From contig JBJKRL010000053.1 in the NCBI GenBank assembly GCA_046704745.1, positions 10,129-74,128 on the forward strand: a stretch of DNA of 64,000 nucleotides, read 5' to 3'. The stretch's first letter is position 1. Each line of letters begins with the position of its first letter. A program made the translations under genes and the position numbers. Source of the DNA: CAWGGS01 sp046704745 (GTDB lineage: Bacteria > Desulfobacterota > Desulfobulbia > Desulfobulbales > Desulfocapsaceae). The notes beneath the pieces were generated by a model. The model was given only the letters and a program-made list of their open reading frames with translations, ran no database searches and was not told the DNA's origin. Below are positions 1 to 9,380 of this stretch, piece by piece.

Positions 1-402
1 GCAGACGACGATCCGCGTCTTGATATCGACGTACGAAAAATCAGGCAAGTCTTTCTCCATTTAATTCGCAATGCCATCGAGGCCATGCCTGAGGGTGGAA
101 CCATGAAGGTCACCACAAAAAACGAGGGAGAATATGCTATCGTATCGATAAAAGATACAGGAATCGGAATCCCGGATACCAATCTTCCCAGAGTAGCCGA
201 TCCTTTTTTCACCACCAAAACATATGGTACCGGTATGGGATTGACACTGGTCGAACAAATTATCAAACTCCATGGAGCGACCTTTTCCCTACAGCGCAAT
301 GATACCGGAGGAATGGTTGTAACAATTACCTTTCATAAACAAGTGACACAGATCAACAGCAAGGAGCCCGAAGGAAAAACACCAGCGAATGAACAATCTT
401 AA
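1..402 (+). CDS. Sensor histidine kinase, C-terminal ATPase part (truncated by window edge)
   Basis: Reading frame 1 is open from the first base to a stop at 400-402, so the gene starts upstream of the window. The visible 133 residues are a HATPase_c domain: an N-box (HLIRNAIEAM), a G1 box (DTGIGIP), an F-box region (FFTTK) and a G2 box (GTGMGLTLVEQI). This domain binds ATP for autophosphorylation of a histidine that would lie upstream. The order and the short tail after G2 are typical of PAS-type two-component kinases. The sensory input and partner regulator cannot be seen. Confidence 0.9.
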   Translation, partial: ADDDPRLDIDVRKIRQVFLHLIRNAIEAMPEGGTMKVTTKNEGEYAIVSIKDTGIGIPDTNLPRVADPFFTTKTYGTGMGLTLVEQIIKLHGATFSLQRNDTGGMVVTITFHKQVTQINSKEPEGKTPANEQS

Positions 403-507
403 ATAATTATCTTTCTGATTGTCACTATTGTTATTAGGCTGCGTATCAATGATAATCAGAATCATCTTTTGTCTGTCCTGAAACGAAATACTTCGTATGA
501 ACAATTT

Positions 508-1914
508 CTATTTCCGCATCACCGATATAATCCCTCCTAGCATTGCCAGGAGTGCGGCCCCTCCCAAAGTAATCTGAAAGGCGTGCATAAAGGCTCCTGT
601 CTCATATAAGGCAAACTCTTTGAGTTCAAAACCACCGCTGAAATAGGAAAAAAAGAGGCCAAAAGCCATACCGGAAAAGGCTACGCCAAGAAGCATCCCG
701 ATATTTCTGGCAGTGGCAAGCATTCCCGAAGTAATCCCGGAGTGCTGCTTCTCAATGCGGGCAAGTGCCGAGGCGGTATTGGGTGAGAGAAAAAGTGATT
801 GTCCGGTTCCAAGCAATGCAAGCCGCCAGGCGATATCAACCGGAGTGGATTGGGGGGTAAGGAAGCAAAGCAAGATAATGGAATAAAAACAGATGGCAAG
901 TCCTGCTGTGGTAAGAAATTTTGCTCCGATAGAATCATAGAGCCATCCCGAAACAGGAGATACGACGAAAAGCGTTAAGGGAACGGCCATCATGACATAC
1001 CCAATCATATCTGCTGGAAGTTTAAGAATAAAATCCATAAAAAAGGGCATCAGGATTAAGACGACAAATAAGACGATGAATGAAATCGCCGCCGTAGCCG
1101 TTGCTATACAGAAATATTTCTTTTTCAACAAAAAAAGCGGCAACAGTGGATCTCGCTGGTCTCTCTCGATTTTCCAAAATATTCTGCTCCCAAAAACTAA
1201 AAGAACAGCACCGAGCCCTACAACAAACACCCCAATATCCTTGGCAAAAGTAACAATAATTACAACCAAGGAAACAAGAAGTATCCAAAGCATACTGCCA
1301 TACCAATCAAAATCTCCCTTTCCTTGTTTGTCTCCCTTCGGCAGTCCTTTATTAAGATAAACCCAACCGAAGATAAACATCGCCGTACTCACAGGAATGG
1401 TAACGAGAAAGATTGTCCGCCAGGTGTAATACCGTATCAGATATCCACTGATAACCGGTCCGCTCATCAGTCCGACGGAGGTCGCTATTCCAAGAAGCCC
1501 CAATCCGCTTCCTAATTTGTCTTGAGGGAAAACACTTTTGATTATTGCCGGACCTGACGCCATCATCATTGCCGCTCCTATCCCTTGGATAAATCGAAAA
1601 AAAATAAGAAAGGACAAAAAAGGTGAAAGATAGCATACTCCGGAACCGATGGTAAAAACCAGCATACCGATAATATATATTCTCCCCTGGCCATAACAAT
1701 CCGCCAGATGTCCCCAAATGAGAAGCGACACGGTAATGGTAAGGAGATACATTAAAATGACCCATTGGGTCATGGCCAGGGTGGTCGAGAAGGAACGCAT
1801 GATACTTGGCAGAGCAATATTTATCATGCTGCTGTCCATTGTTGAGAGAAAAACGCCCGTCGCAACAAGCAGGAAAACCAGGATTCTATATGATCGCGCT
1901 CCGTTTGCCATCAT
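508..1914 (-). CDS. MFS transporter, DHA2 (EmrB/QacA-like) family
   Basis: About 468 residues, almost entirely hydrophobic helices. The N-terminal part carries the DHA2 signature region (LSTMDSSMINIALPSI), the loop 2-3 motif (GHLADCYGQGRIY) and the motif C-like GPVISGYLI. Proteins of this family export drugs or other amphipathic compounds by proton antiport across the inner membrane, and 14 helices is the usual number. An upstream TTG at 1921-1923 would add three residues, but the ATG at 1912-1914 is the more ordinary start. The gene stands alone, convergent with the kinase fragment. Substrate is unknown. Confidence 0.88.
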   Translation of the reverse strand: MMANGARSYRILVFLLVATGVFLSTMDSSMINIALPSIMRSFSTTLAMTQWVILMYLLTITVSLLIWGHLADCYGQGRIYIIGMLVFTIGSGVCYLSPFLSFLIFFRFIQGIGAAMMMASGPAIIKSVFPQDKLGSGLGLLGIATSVGLMSGPVISGYLIRYYTWRTIFLVTIPVSTAMFIFGWVYLNKGLPKGDKQGKGDFDWYGSMLWILLVSLVVIIVTFAKDIGVFVVGLGAVLLVFGSRIFWKIERDQRDPLLPLFLLKKKYFCIATATAAISFIVLFVVLILMPFFMDFILKLPADMIGYVMMAVPLTLFVVSPVSGWLYDSIGAKFLTTAGLAICFYSIILLCFLTPQSTPVDIAWRLALLGTGQSLFLSPNTASALARIEKQHSGITSGMLATARNIGMLLGVAFSGMAFGLFFSYFSGGFELKEFALYETGAFMHAFQITLGGAALLAMLGGIISVMRK

Positions 1915-2105
1915 GTTCCGCAATGCGTGTGCAATTAAAAAAAATGTTTATCACCGACGATGCTCAGCCAGGACTTAAGCCATTAACAGGGGCACCAAAA
2001 GTGCATCGCGCAAGGCGCCCGCCGAGCCGGTTAAAAGGCCGAGGAGCAAACATTTCCTCCACTCAATAGCCTGTCCAATTCGGCTGAGGAGGAGTGGTGA
2101 TCATG

Positions 2106-2135
2106 AAAAAAAAACGGGTCCTCGAAAGGACCCGC
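2106..2135 (-). terminator. Rho-independent terminator of the porin gene
   Basis: On the minus strand a GC-rich hairpin (GCGGGTCC, short TTTCGA loop, GGACCCG) is followed directly by eight to nine U residues. It lies 35 nt after the stop codon of the porin gene at 2170, so it should end that transcript. Confidence 0.9.
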
Positions 2136-2169
2136 TCTCAATTCTTATGTACTCTTATCCAGACTACAA

Positions 2170-3408
2170 TTAGAAGTAGATACCCAGCTCGAGTTCTACG
2201 CCGTATGCGGTTTTGTCGTTTGGTATCACCACATTATCCTTTATGCTGCTCGGGGTCAGAGCACCGCCACTCAACGTGATATAAGCGCCTTCAACCACAT
2301 CGAATCTGGCTTGACCGGAAACCTCCGTAAAATTGGCGTAGTCTTTTACGTGGGCATAAGCTACCGTACCGATCAAGGTGATCATTTTAGAAACCTTGTA
2401 TTCAGTTACAGCGCCGCCAAAAATCCAGTCGCCGCCCTTTCCAATCTGGGAAACGGCAGGTACGGTAAGACCAGAACCTACACTGCCGTAGTGGGCCAGA
2501 TAAGAACCGGAACCGGCCATGGCGCCACCGATCATCTGGAATCCGTAGTTGACATCAGCCTCGAACCCGTTTTTAGTGAAACCGCCGATTAAGGTAGCGC
2601 TTGACTGACCGAAGGTCATCTTGGCATGGACAATTCCGCCGTATCCGCTTTTGGTACCTTTTCCGTTTGCGTCCAGTACGTTCGGACCGTTCACATCATT
2701 GATTACTTCGGATTTGAAAGACACCTCAGCCAGTAAGGAGACCGGACCGGCAGGACCCATTACCCTAAAGGTTCCCATTTCGCCATTCTTTTCACCGGAA
2801 ATCTGGTTCTCTTCGGAATAGCCGAGAAGGAAGGCATCCCAATCGCCGATTTTTTGATCAATGATTACTCCCCAACCGTTGATATCTTGGTCTGTGGTCC
2901 TATCAAGATCGTAGGCAGGAGTATCGACGTACTCCTGTCTCTTGTCATACAGGACGACAACCTTGGTCGTCTTATTTGCGTAGGTGGCGGAAATACGGTC
3001 AAATCGCTTATCATACAAGAACCAGAGTGAAGCATTATCCGGAGTCCTACCGGCTTCAATGGTAACCGGGCCGGCAGGAATACCTATGTAGGCATAGTCG
3101 GTGTGGACACCATCAGTAGATTCACCGGCACCGGCGCTGTTATAGTGACCTTGAGCCAAAAGCAGCCTTGTCTTGAAGTAGGCGCCGCCCTTGGTTGTCC
3201 CGTCTATCTTGATACGCAGACGACCGTAGTTCACGTCTTTAGTGTCTTTGTCGAAATTGGTATTCTGATTCCAGACCAACCGCTCCCGTGCATCGCCGGA
3301 GAAGGTAACTTCAGCAAATTTGCTGGTGAAAATAACCTCAGCAAATGCCGAGGATACCATGCTGCCGACCAACAGAACGCCGGCAGCCACTGCAATAACT
3401 TGTTTCAT
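2170..3408 (-). CDS. Outer-membrane porin-like beta-barrel protein
   Basis: The 412-residue product starts at the ATG at 3406-3408, preceded by a GAAGAAG ribosome-binding site. An in-frame start 24 codons upstream has no support. Residues 1-23 are a signal peptide ending in SAFA. The mature protein is a run of alternating beta strands rich in Gly, Thr, Asp and aromatic residues, and the last residue is Phe (LELGIYF), the usual C-terminal signal for outer-membrane barrel assembly. The early strand with YGRLRIKIDG resembles porins of sulfate reducers and other deltaproteobacteria. It has its own consensus-like promoter and a terminator, so it is probably monocistronic and highly expressed. Pore selectivity cannot be read from the sequence. 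Confidence 0.85.
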   Translation of the reverse strand: MKQVIAVAAGVLLVGSMVSSAFAEVIFTSKFAEVTFSGDARERLVWNQNTNFDKDTKDVNYGRLRIKIDGTTKGGAYFKTRLLLAQGHYNSAGAGESTDGVHTDYAYIGIPAGPVTIEAGRTPDNASLWFLYDKRFDRISATYANKTTKVVVLYDKRQEYVDTPAYDLDRTTDQDINGWGVIIDQKIGDWDAFLLGYSEENQISGEKNGEMGTFRVMGPAGPVSLLAEVSFKSEVINDVNGPNVLDANGKGTKSGYGGIVHAKMTFGQSSATLIGGFTKNGFEADVNYGFQMIGGAMAGSGSYLAHYGSVGSGLTVPAVSQIGKGGDWIFGGAVTEYKVSKMITLIGTVAYAHVKDYANFTEVSGQARFDVVEGAYITLSGGALTPSSIKDNVVIPNDKTAYGVELELGIYF

Positions 3409-3547
3409 CTCTTCTTCCCCTTGGCTTCTATCTCGGTCCATTAGCGGAGCCAAACAGTCATCTTCTAACCCGATAGGCACGAGCCTTATTGAACCATTAC
3501 CAAATCAAACCGGAAAGCGATGAAAGTGAAAACTGTTCCGCGATGCA

Positions 3548-3576
3548 ATCGTATAGGTAAGCCAAAGCAGTGTCAA
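3548..3576 (-). promoter_or_regulatory. Sigma-70 type promoter of the porin gene
   Basis: On the minus strand a perfect -35 box TTGACA (3571-3576) is followed after 17 bases by TACGAT (3548-3553, four of six consensus bases). The leader to the porin ATG at 3408 is about 130 nt. Confidence 0.7.
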
Positions 3577-3616
3577 GTTTTTTGCTTCAGGCTTAAAATA
3601 TTAAGCCCATGCTTTC

Positions 3617-5377
3617 TTATTCTTTTCCCTTCTTTTTTTCCATCAGATTAATATCATAGGCAAAGAGGTCCGTTTCACTTCTCTCGGGTAGCAAAATATT
3701 GAACAATGTCGAGGCTGGAACCTTCCCGATAAAGAGGACGGCAGATTGTTTTTCCCCACTCCCTTTTTGCCTTGTATTTACTGATGATGTCTTAAGAATT
3801 TCGCCTGTACCGGCTGGCAATTGAAGATTATAATCAACGACCACCCCTTCGACGGTATTGGTGTGCCACAGCTCATGCATGGCAGACCCGGTCCAATCCA
3901 TACATGAGACAAAACCGCCGTTATATGTCCTGAAATTGCCAAGAAAATCATTGGAAGTTTTTTTGTTTCTTGCGACGAGGATCTCCTGTTTTTTATCGTT
4001 GTTCAGATCGACGGCGATAAGACGTGGCGGCAAAAATATTCTAGACTGAACGGCTTTATCGGTTTTCAATACGGATCCAAGATAGTTGGTGCTGCCGCCG
4101 AAATTTTCAGTACTGACCCACAGCAGGGTCTTTCCCTGATCGTATACCAGCAGTTTTTCCTGTTTGTCGATTGCAACCGTCTCCACCTGACCGTCACCGT
4201 TCAGATCGGCAAAGACGAAATCAAAGAGATTGACCTCTCTGGGCAATGACAACTTTTCCCCTTTTATGGGGGAATCGCTGCCCTTCTTCATTTTCAGCTC
4301 ATATATACCCGGGGATATGAGATTTCCTTCTTCAACACCCCTCTCCTGACCAGCCAGAATCATATCCTTGCCGGGAATCTTCAACGGACGCAGATACCAG
4401 TGTATATCCTGATGCAAAATATGTAATCCCTGCCTGTTGTTCCATTCGGCTATCAGGGAAGAAATGTAATCCCCGTCGGTTGCACTGATATATATCTCAT
4501 CTCTGCCGTCATGGTTCAGGTCGGCCAAGCTCATAGCTTGAACCTTTAATCTCGACGTAAGAGAGGCCTTGGCTATCTGAAGAAATCTGCCATCTTTAAA
4601 ATGAAAGATGCGCAGCCCCCCATCACCGGCCAGCACGATCTCTTTTGTACCGTCGCCGTCCAGATCGCCGACATCCATGGCAACCATTTCCATGGAAATT
4701 GGAGAACTCTTTCTTACACCATTGGCGGCCACCCGGACACCACCACTCTCCCCGGAAATGCCGTTCATGGAGTAAATCCCACTTTTATACATCTTTTCAG
4801 GATTGGCTGTCTGAAAACCGATTTCTCCTTTCTGGATTTCAGAATGCCTCGGTTTGCCTGGTTCCTGAACAGAGGCCCCTTCAATTTTCGATTTCCCGGC
4901 AGTGTTTGATATTTTTTTATTTACTTCATCTACGAGTCGATCGAGAGCAGGAAGGATTTGATCCTCATTTTCTGCAATAAGCGTAAATTTCAACGGCCTT
5001 TCATTCTTCTCCAGCGGATAAAATGTTACCTGCAGATCCAGCTTCTTTGAGACAGAGTACATCGTGCCATTGACTATGTAATCGACATGCAGACGAGCCG
5101 GCATGTTGCCGGATGATTTCTGGTTTTTAAACCTATTGATCTCATTCAATTCTTTTTGGGAAAACGAATAATCCCTTATTTGAATTCCGGCCTTTGCTGC
5201 AAGACGGCTGGAAAGCATAGTCCTTATACTTTCATCGAGATAGGCGTACTTCCCTGCAGCGTTGGTGTCGAACGGCATGATAACAACCGATGTTTTTTTC
5301 TCCTGTGCCTGCACCGTAAAACAGCCGCAAAAAAAGACAAGAACTGCAAATATTGATAAGATGCGTCTTCCTGACAT
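3617..5377 (-). CDS. Exported FG-GAP/VCBS repeat protein with FlgO-like N-terminal domain
   Basis: The 586-residue product has an N-terminal signal peptide (residues 1-24, hydrophobic FAVLVFFCGCF then AQA). Residues 30-160 resemble the FlgO/CsgG-type fold of secreted lipoproteins (VVIMPFDTN at the start, then VDYIVNGTMY). Residues 230-520 contain repeated Asp-rich loops of the FG-GAP kind, such as DLDGDGTKEIVLAG, DLNHDGRDEIYISA, DLNGDGQVETVAI and DLNNDKKQEILVAR, which bind calcium in integrin-like propellers. A good AGGAG ribosome-binding site precedes the ATG. It is probably periplasmic or on the outer membrane. No function can be assigned beyond the domain description. Confidence 0.75.
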   Translation of the reverse strand: MSGRRILSIFAVLVFFCGCFTVQAQEKKTSVVIMPFDTNAAGKYAYLDESIRTMLSSRLAAKAGIQIRDYSFSQKELNEINRFKNQKSSGNMPARLHVDYIVNGTMYSVSKKLDLQVTFYPLEKNERPLKFTLIAENEDQILPALDRLVDEVNKKISNTAGKSKIEGASVQEPGKPRHSEIQKGEIGFQTANPEKMYKSGIYSMNGISGESGGVRVAANGVRKSSPISMEMVAMDVGDLDGDGTKEIVLAGDGGLRIFHFKDGRFLQIAKASLTSRLKVQAMSLADLNHDGRDEIYISATDGDYISSLIAEWNNRQGLHILHQDIHWYLRPLKIPGKDMILAGQERGVEEGNLISPGIYELKMKKGSDSPIKGEKLSLPREVNLFDFVFADLNGDGQVETVAIDKQEKLLVYDQGKTLLWVSTENFGGSTNYLGSVLKTDKAVQSRIFLPPRLIAVDLNNDKKQEILVARNKKTSNDFLGNFRTYNGGFVSCMDWTGSAMHELWHTNTVEGVVVDYNLQLPAGTGEILKTSSVNTRQKGSGEKQSAVLFIGKVPASTLFNILLPERSETDLFAYDINLMEKKKGKE

Positions 5378-5694
5378 ATTGTCTCCTGAACCGTTAATAA
5401 AAGGATTTGCAAGGCAGGTAGATAAACGGATTGAAACCAGCCCCTCCGGATTTCCTGTATATATCCCAAACGAAAGCTTCTTGCAATATCAGGCCGCCTT
5501 CGCGAGTTTTTGGAAACAACAGGACTTTACTCCACGAGTTGAGACTCTCTTTTTTCTTGACTTTTCAAGCAAACAGATACAATATGTAAGCAAGTAAAGT
5601 TTTTTGTACTTTTCTTGCTCACACTTTTCATTCCCTTTCCTTACAAGAGGGAACGAAGAAAACCGGCAGTAAATTTTATCTGTAGTTGACGTTG
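5378..5694. other. Divergent intergenic region, no gene seen
   Basis: This 317-nt AT-rich stretch separates the FG-GAP gene from the small outer-membrane protein gene. It must hold both promoters. I see no convincing hairpin, repeat or small ORF. Confidence 0.5.
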
Positions 5695-6243
5695 ATGAAA
5701 CAGTTATTTCTAATGAGTTTTGCCTTTCTCCTGCTTGTAACGAACGGATCGTTCTGCCAAGCTGCCGACTTAAACGATCATGAACTTTATCGGATAGTTA
5801 CATATACGTTCGGCACTAAGAACGATTCACAATTAACCGTCACTGCCAAGAACAGCAGCACTCACTTTGACCCCCTGATGATCACCAGAACGAAATCCGA
5901 TATTCTTGCATCTCCCGAGTATAGGCAGGACCAATTCTCCTACAGTACCGGCAAGAATTTTGCCCAAAGTTTTGCGCTTTCAGCCTATTTCCATGCCACC
6001 CCGAACCTTGCCTTTCAGGGAGTAATCGGCGTCACCAAAGACAATACAGATACAGCTTTGAACTCAAATTACGACTCCAGTTGGGAAGCGAATCTGGGGG
6101 TCATATATAAGCTTTTTAATCACTTCTCCTATGAAATGCACTTCGGTTTCATGGATACCGGAGATGTATTCAAGAATAATCATGCCTACAGCGACGTTGA
6201 AAGTATCGTTATGATCAGCAACCAGCTGACCATGAGCTTCTAA
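5695..6243 (+). CDS. Small exported outer-membrane beta-barrel-like protein
   Basis: The 182-residue product begins at the ATG at 5695; an in-frame TTG nine bases upstream is less likely. Residues 1-24 are a signal peptide (LMSFAFLLLVTNGSFCQA). The rest is predicted strand-rich (YRIVTYTFGTKNDSQLTV, YSTGKNFAQSFALSAYF) and ends in Phe (QLTMSF), as outer-membrane barrels do. It is short for a full porin, and the last 60 residues resemble the closing strands of OmpA/porin-type barrels. Function unknown. Confidence 0.65.
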   Translation: MKQLFLMSFAFLLLVTNGSFCQAADLNDHELYRIVTYTFGTKNDSQLTVTAKNSSTHFDPLMITRTKSDILASPEYRQDQFSYSTGKNFAQSFALSAYFHATPNLAFQGVIGVTKDNTDTALNSNYDSSWEANLGVIYKLFNHFSYEMHFGFMDTGDVFKNNHAYSDVESIVMISNQLTMSF

Positions 6244-6320
6244 CGATTACGCCCGTATCTCCTTCCCTAAACAAGAAGTATTTTCCTTTGCTCCCTTTCG
6301 GGGTTGTCCTTGCCAAGGTC

Positions 6321-7112
6321 TCATTTCTGAGATTGCAGATACTTGCCTATAATCTGCAGATCCTCCCAGGTAGCCCTTTTGAATTTTTGATTTTTGAGCA
6401 AAAAAGTCGGGTGATAGGTCGGGATTACAGGAATCGCCATCTTATCTGATTCGGTATAGGTGTGCATTCTCCCCCGAATCTTCGATAACGGTTGAGTACT
6501 TTTCAACAGCGCCTTTGCCGCATCTATCCCCATGGCACAGATGATAATGGGATGGAGCACTTGAATCTGCCTTCGCAGGTATGGAAAGCAGGAATGGACA
6601 TTTTCCATACTTGGTTCACAATCCTTTGGAATTGCACATTTAATGACATTTGTTATAAAGGCATCACCAGATGCCAAATTCATGGCCGCCAGCATTCTTG
6701 CAACCATCCTGTCCTCTTCGAGCCCGAATATACTGTCTTTAGGTAAATGCGCTTCTTTCTCTCCACTCAGCCACCCACCCACGATTAACAATTTGGCCTT
6801 GTTTCCATCTCCCCCACACCCGGCAGTCGTTGCCCACCTCTTTGTATGCAAAAAACAGTTGGTACAGCCACGAACTTCTCCGGCAATACTCTCGCATGTC
6901 TCAATTTCCCGATTATCGGCAATTCTTATTGCAGCATTCTGTAAAGACTGTGACTTAGAGGTGACGTTTGGCGCAGGAAGGGAGGTGAGGTCAACTGTTT
7001 GGAGAAATGAGGACGTGGAATCATCTGACGGATAATGTTCAATTCCAATTACCTGATGGTATCTAAGAACCGATTTAACAGAGTGTAAAAATCCTATCTT
7101 TTCCAAATCCAT
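6321..7112 (-). CDS. Uracil-DNA glycosylase, family 4/5-like, iron-sulfur type
   Basis: The 263-residue product matches the UDG superfamily from about residue 75. Two Cys in GCTNCFLHTKR and two later ones in VIKCAIPKDC and HSCFPYLRRQI occupy the four ligand positions of the 4Fe-4S cluster of family 4 enzymes. Motif 2 is present as HPTFLLKN. Motif A, normally GEAPG near the first strand, is replaced by VGGWLSGEKEA, so substrate range or activity may differ. The first 75 residues are a poorly conserved extension. It would remove uracil from DNA and start base excision repair in the cytoplasm. Confidence 0.8.
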   Translation of the reverse strand: MDLEKIGFLHSVKSVLRYHQVIGIEHYPSDDSTSSFLQTVDLTSLPAPNVTSKSQSLQNAAIRIADNREIETCESIAGEVRGCTNCFLHTKRWATTAGCGGDGNKAKLLIVGGWLSGEKEAHLPKDSIFGLEEDRMVARMLAAMNLASGDAFITNVIKCAIPKDCEPSMENVHSCFPYLRRQIQVLHPIIICAMGIDAAKALLKSTQPLSKIRGRMHTYTESDKMAIPVIPTYHPTFLLKNQKFKRATWEDLQIIGKYLQSQK

Positions 7113-7369
7113 TCTTGCCTTACCTTAAGCTTTTTTCCCAATCGAACCGGTTTTCCTACTCTATCGTATGATTTCAAATTATACTATCTCAATTTCCCAA
7201 ATCAAAATAGCATAATTTTGTCGGTTTTATAAAATACACTTACCTTCTCTGACGGTTCAACATTGCAACATATCTGGCTATTGCGTCACCCCTGTAATCT
7301 TCTTAGGATATTACAAGGTCATCATTTCTCAAGAGCGGGTTGGTTTGTTCACTGTGAATGGAGCGTATA

Positions 7370-9025
7370 ATGAGATTTTTTTTGCTATTAGTCATTTTTA
7401 CATCTCTTTATATGGGGCTGCTCTGGAAAACCGGAGTCATCAACTATGACGAAGGCCTTTCGGCAGAAGTCTCTCAAGAAATGTACGTCAAACATGAATT
7501 CATTTATCCCACATTTAACGGTGAAGGCTACTTAAAAAAACCTCCCATGTTGTACTGGGGACAGATGCTGGGTTACAGGTTTTTCGGACTTACGGCATTC
7601 GGGGCCAGATTCATTAACGCTTTGGCCGGAATAGCAACGGTTCTCCTTTTGTTTCTTGCTGGCCGAAAACCTCTGGGAAAGGAAACCGCCTTTAAAGCGG
7701 CCATTATTCTCGGGACCAGCCTTTTTTTCGTCTATCTCTCACGCGTCGCCATGACAGACATGTTGACGATCTTGTTCTTCATGCTTTGTCTCTGTTTTTC
7801 GTGGTGGGGAATTGAACGCCTCTCGGCCGATAAAAGTGGAGCACCACTGTTCTGGCTAGGCTGTGCCTTTGCCGGACTTGCCGTGCTGACAAATGGCTCA
7901 CTCGGAGTTCTTTTCCCTCTTGTCACCGTTTTTTTCTACCTGCTGTCCATCGGTCGTCTACGACTTCTTTTCAGACGTTCGTGGTCAATTCCGGGGCTCT
8001 GTATATTACTTGCCGTCGGCCTCTCTTGGTACCTTTTATTGAGCTTTTCTCATCCACAAGGCTTTTCCTCTATGAAGGACCTTCTTGTAGCCTCCCCTAT
8101 AAAACATTTCACCACCCCTCTTGCAGGCCACTCCGGCCCGGCTTATTTCTACTTGGTCGTATTTTTGATTGGATTCATGCCATGGAGCGGTTTCCTCCCT
8201 TTTGCCGTTATCCGCGGTCGCTATCTGGATTCATCCAATCGGCGTGTCCGTTTTCTCCGCCTTTTTTTAATTTTTTCTATTGTTATAGTAAGTTATTACT
8301 CATTTTCTGCGACCAAATTGCCAAATTACATCTGTCCGGCCCTGCCGGGACTGGCAATGATTACAGCAACGCTTTTTGATCAACAAGAGAAAACCAGAAG
8401 ATCAGCCTGGACAATCACCACATATTTTGCAGCACTGCTTGTCTTGGGAGTGGGAATCCTCTTTTGGGCATCTCCGATACTCATTGATCATCTTCCGCAA
8501 TGGTTGGGTCCATCGGCATTAAAAGCTCCGGTACTGGAACAACCTATTCATCTTGGGTTTCTTCCCTATCTTTGCGGTTTGGTAGTAATAACCGCGGCTT
8601 TCTTGCTCATATGGACACACAGAACCCAATCGACAACTCCTCTTTTCGCAATGCTTGCAGCTGTGGCTATGGTTGTCTCTTCCGTTTCATTCTTTCTTGT
8701 TCTGCCCGCTTACGACGGGTTGATCCAAAGACCACTTGTCCATCTTGCCGAACAAGCAAAAGACAAAATACCTGCAGATGGCCGCATCGTCATGTTGGGG
8801 GTCTCAAATAAACCGAGTGTGAACTTTTATTCTCATCGCAAGACCATAAATGTTGGTTTGGACACTTTCGAGGCCCTCAAAAAAAATCTGCAAGACCCTC
8901 ACTATCAAACCGGGATATCTACAGAATACTATCTCAGCAAACTTAACGAAAAAGGGGTCTCGACCGAGAGTCTCTCAACTGACCATGGCTATGTTCTGTT
9001 CCGGTTAGTTGCTGGGAATAAATAG
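7370..9025 (+). CDS. Glycosyltransferase family 39 (ArnT-like membrane transferase)
   Basis: About 551 residues with around 12 predicted membrane helices. The first periplasmic loop has the acidic active-site pair (NYDEGLSAEV) and the KPPMLYW motif typical of ArnT/PMT-family transferases. These use polyprenyl-phosphate sugars to modify lipid A or other envelope acceptors on the periplasmic side. The ATG at 7370 has a GGAG site six bases upstream; the ATG at 7358 would include that site inside the coding region. The C-terminal 100 residues form a soluble domain. The sugar and acceptor are unknown, and no lipid A genes are adjacent. Confidence 0.82.
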   Translation: MRFFLLLVIFTSLYMGLLWKTGVINYDEGLSAEVSQEMYVKHEFIYPTFNGEGYLKKPPMLYWGQMLGYRFFGLTAFGARFINALAGIATVLLLFLAGRKPLGKETAFKAAIILGTSLFFVYLSRVAMTDMLTILFFMLCLCFSWWGIERLSADKSGAPLFWLGCAFAGLAVLTNGSLGVLFPLVTVFFYLLSIGRLRLLFRRSWSIPGLCILLAVGLSWYLLLSFSHPQGFSSMKDLLVASPIKHFTTPLAGHSGPAYFYLVVFLIGFMPWSGFLPFAVIRGRYLDSSNRRVRFLRLFLIFSIVIVSYYSFSATKLPNYICPALPGLAMITATLFDQQEKTRRSAWTITTYFAALLVLGVGILFWASPILIDHLPQWLGPSALKAPVLEQPIHLGFLPYLCGLVVITAAFLLIWTHRTQSTTPLFAMLAAVAMVVSSVSFFLVLPAYDGLIQRPLVHLAEQAKDKIPADGRIVMLGVSNKPSVNFYSHRKTINVGLDTFEALKKNLQDPHYQTGISTEYYLSKLNEKGVSTESLSTDHGYVLFRLVAGNK

Positions 9026-9050
9026 CAATAAGCTTAACCAGCTATAGCTC

Positions 9051-9104
9051 ATTGCCAAAATTTTCAAACATGACCCTGCTTGAATTGATGGGAATTCAGG
9101 TTAG
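9051..9104 (+). repeat. R3-family repeat, isolated right-end remnant
   Basis: The segment runs from TGCCAAAATTTTCAAACA through TTGAATTGATGGGAATTC to TTAG. It aligns with the right ends of the R3 elements at 51.5 kb and 58.7 kb, with several changes. No left end is visible nearby, so this is a decayed or solo end. Confidence 0.5.
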
Positions 9105-9228
9105 CCGGTCGACAATTGAAGTCTTTTTTTAGGCTCCCTTAATTCTTTTACGTACCCTACCTTGTCAGACATGGACATTTGTAGTATCTTTAGCAATAAC
9201 CCAGCTGATCTGGAAAGCACCTTTAGTA

Positions 9229-9288
9229 TCTTAGAGATTCATTTCTTGTTTTAAAAAAATGAATTTCGTTAAGGTACTGTATCCCTTG
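9229..9288 (+). repeat. R4 repeat, copy 1
   Basis: About 60 bases centred on CATTTCTTGTTTT...AAAATGAAT...TCGT.AAGGT recur at 20364-20422. The core can fold as a hairpin (ATTCATTT pairs with AAATGAAT). It lies about 90 nt before the Cys-rich XRE regulator gene. Role unknown. Confidence 0.5.
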
Positions 9289-9367
9289 TGGGGTGTTAGA
9301 GAATCTGTTCTCCTGTAGAAAAACACAATACAACAGATTTTAGGGTGCTAATAATCATCCATGTCGA

Positions 9368-9374
9368 TAAGGAG
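9368..9374 (+). promoter_or_regulatory. Strong ribosome-binding site that selects a TTG start
   Basis: TAAGGAGG stands six bases before the TTG at 9381. The in-frame ATG-like starts upstream have no comparable site, so the TTG is taken as the start of the regulator. Confidence 0.7.
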
Positions 9375-9380
9375 GCTCCA

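Noticed and set aside
2170..3480. Porin start 24 codons upstream
   Set aside because: The signal peptide and ribosome-binding site fit the ATG at 3408.
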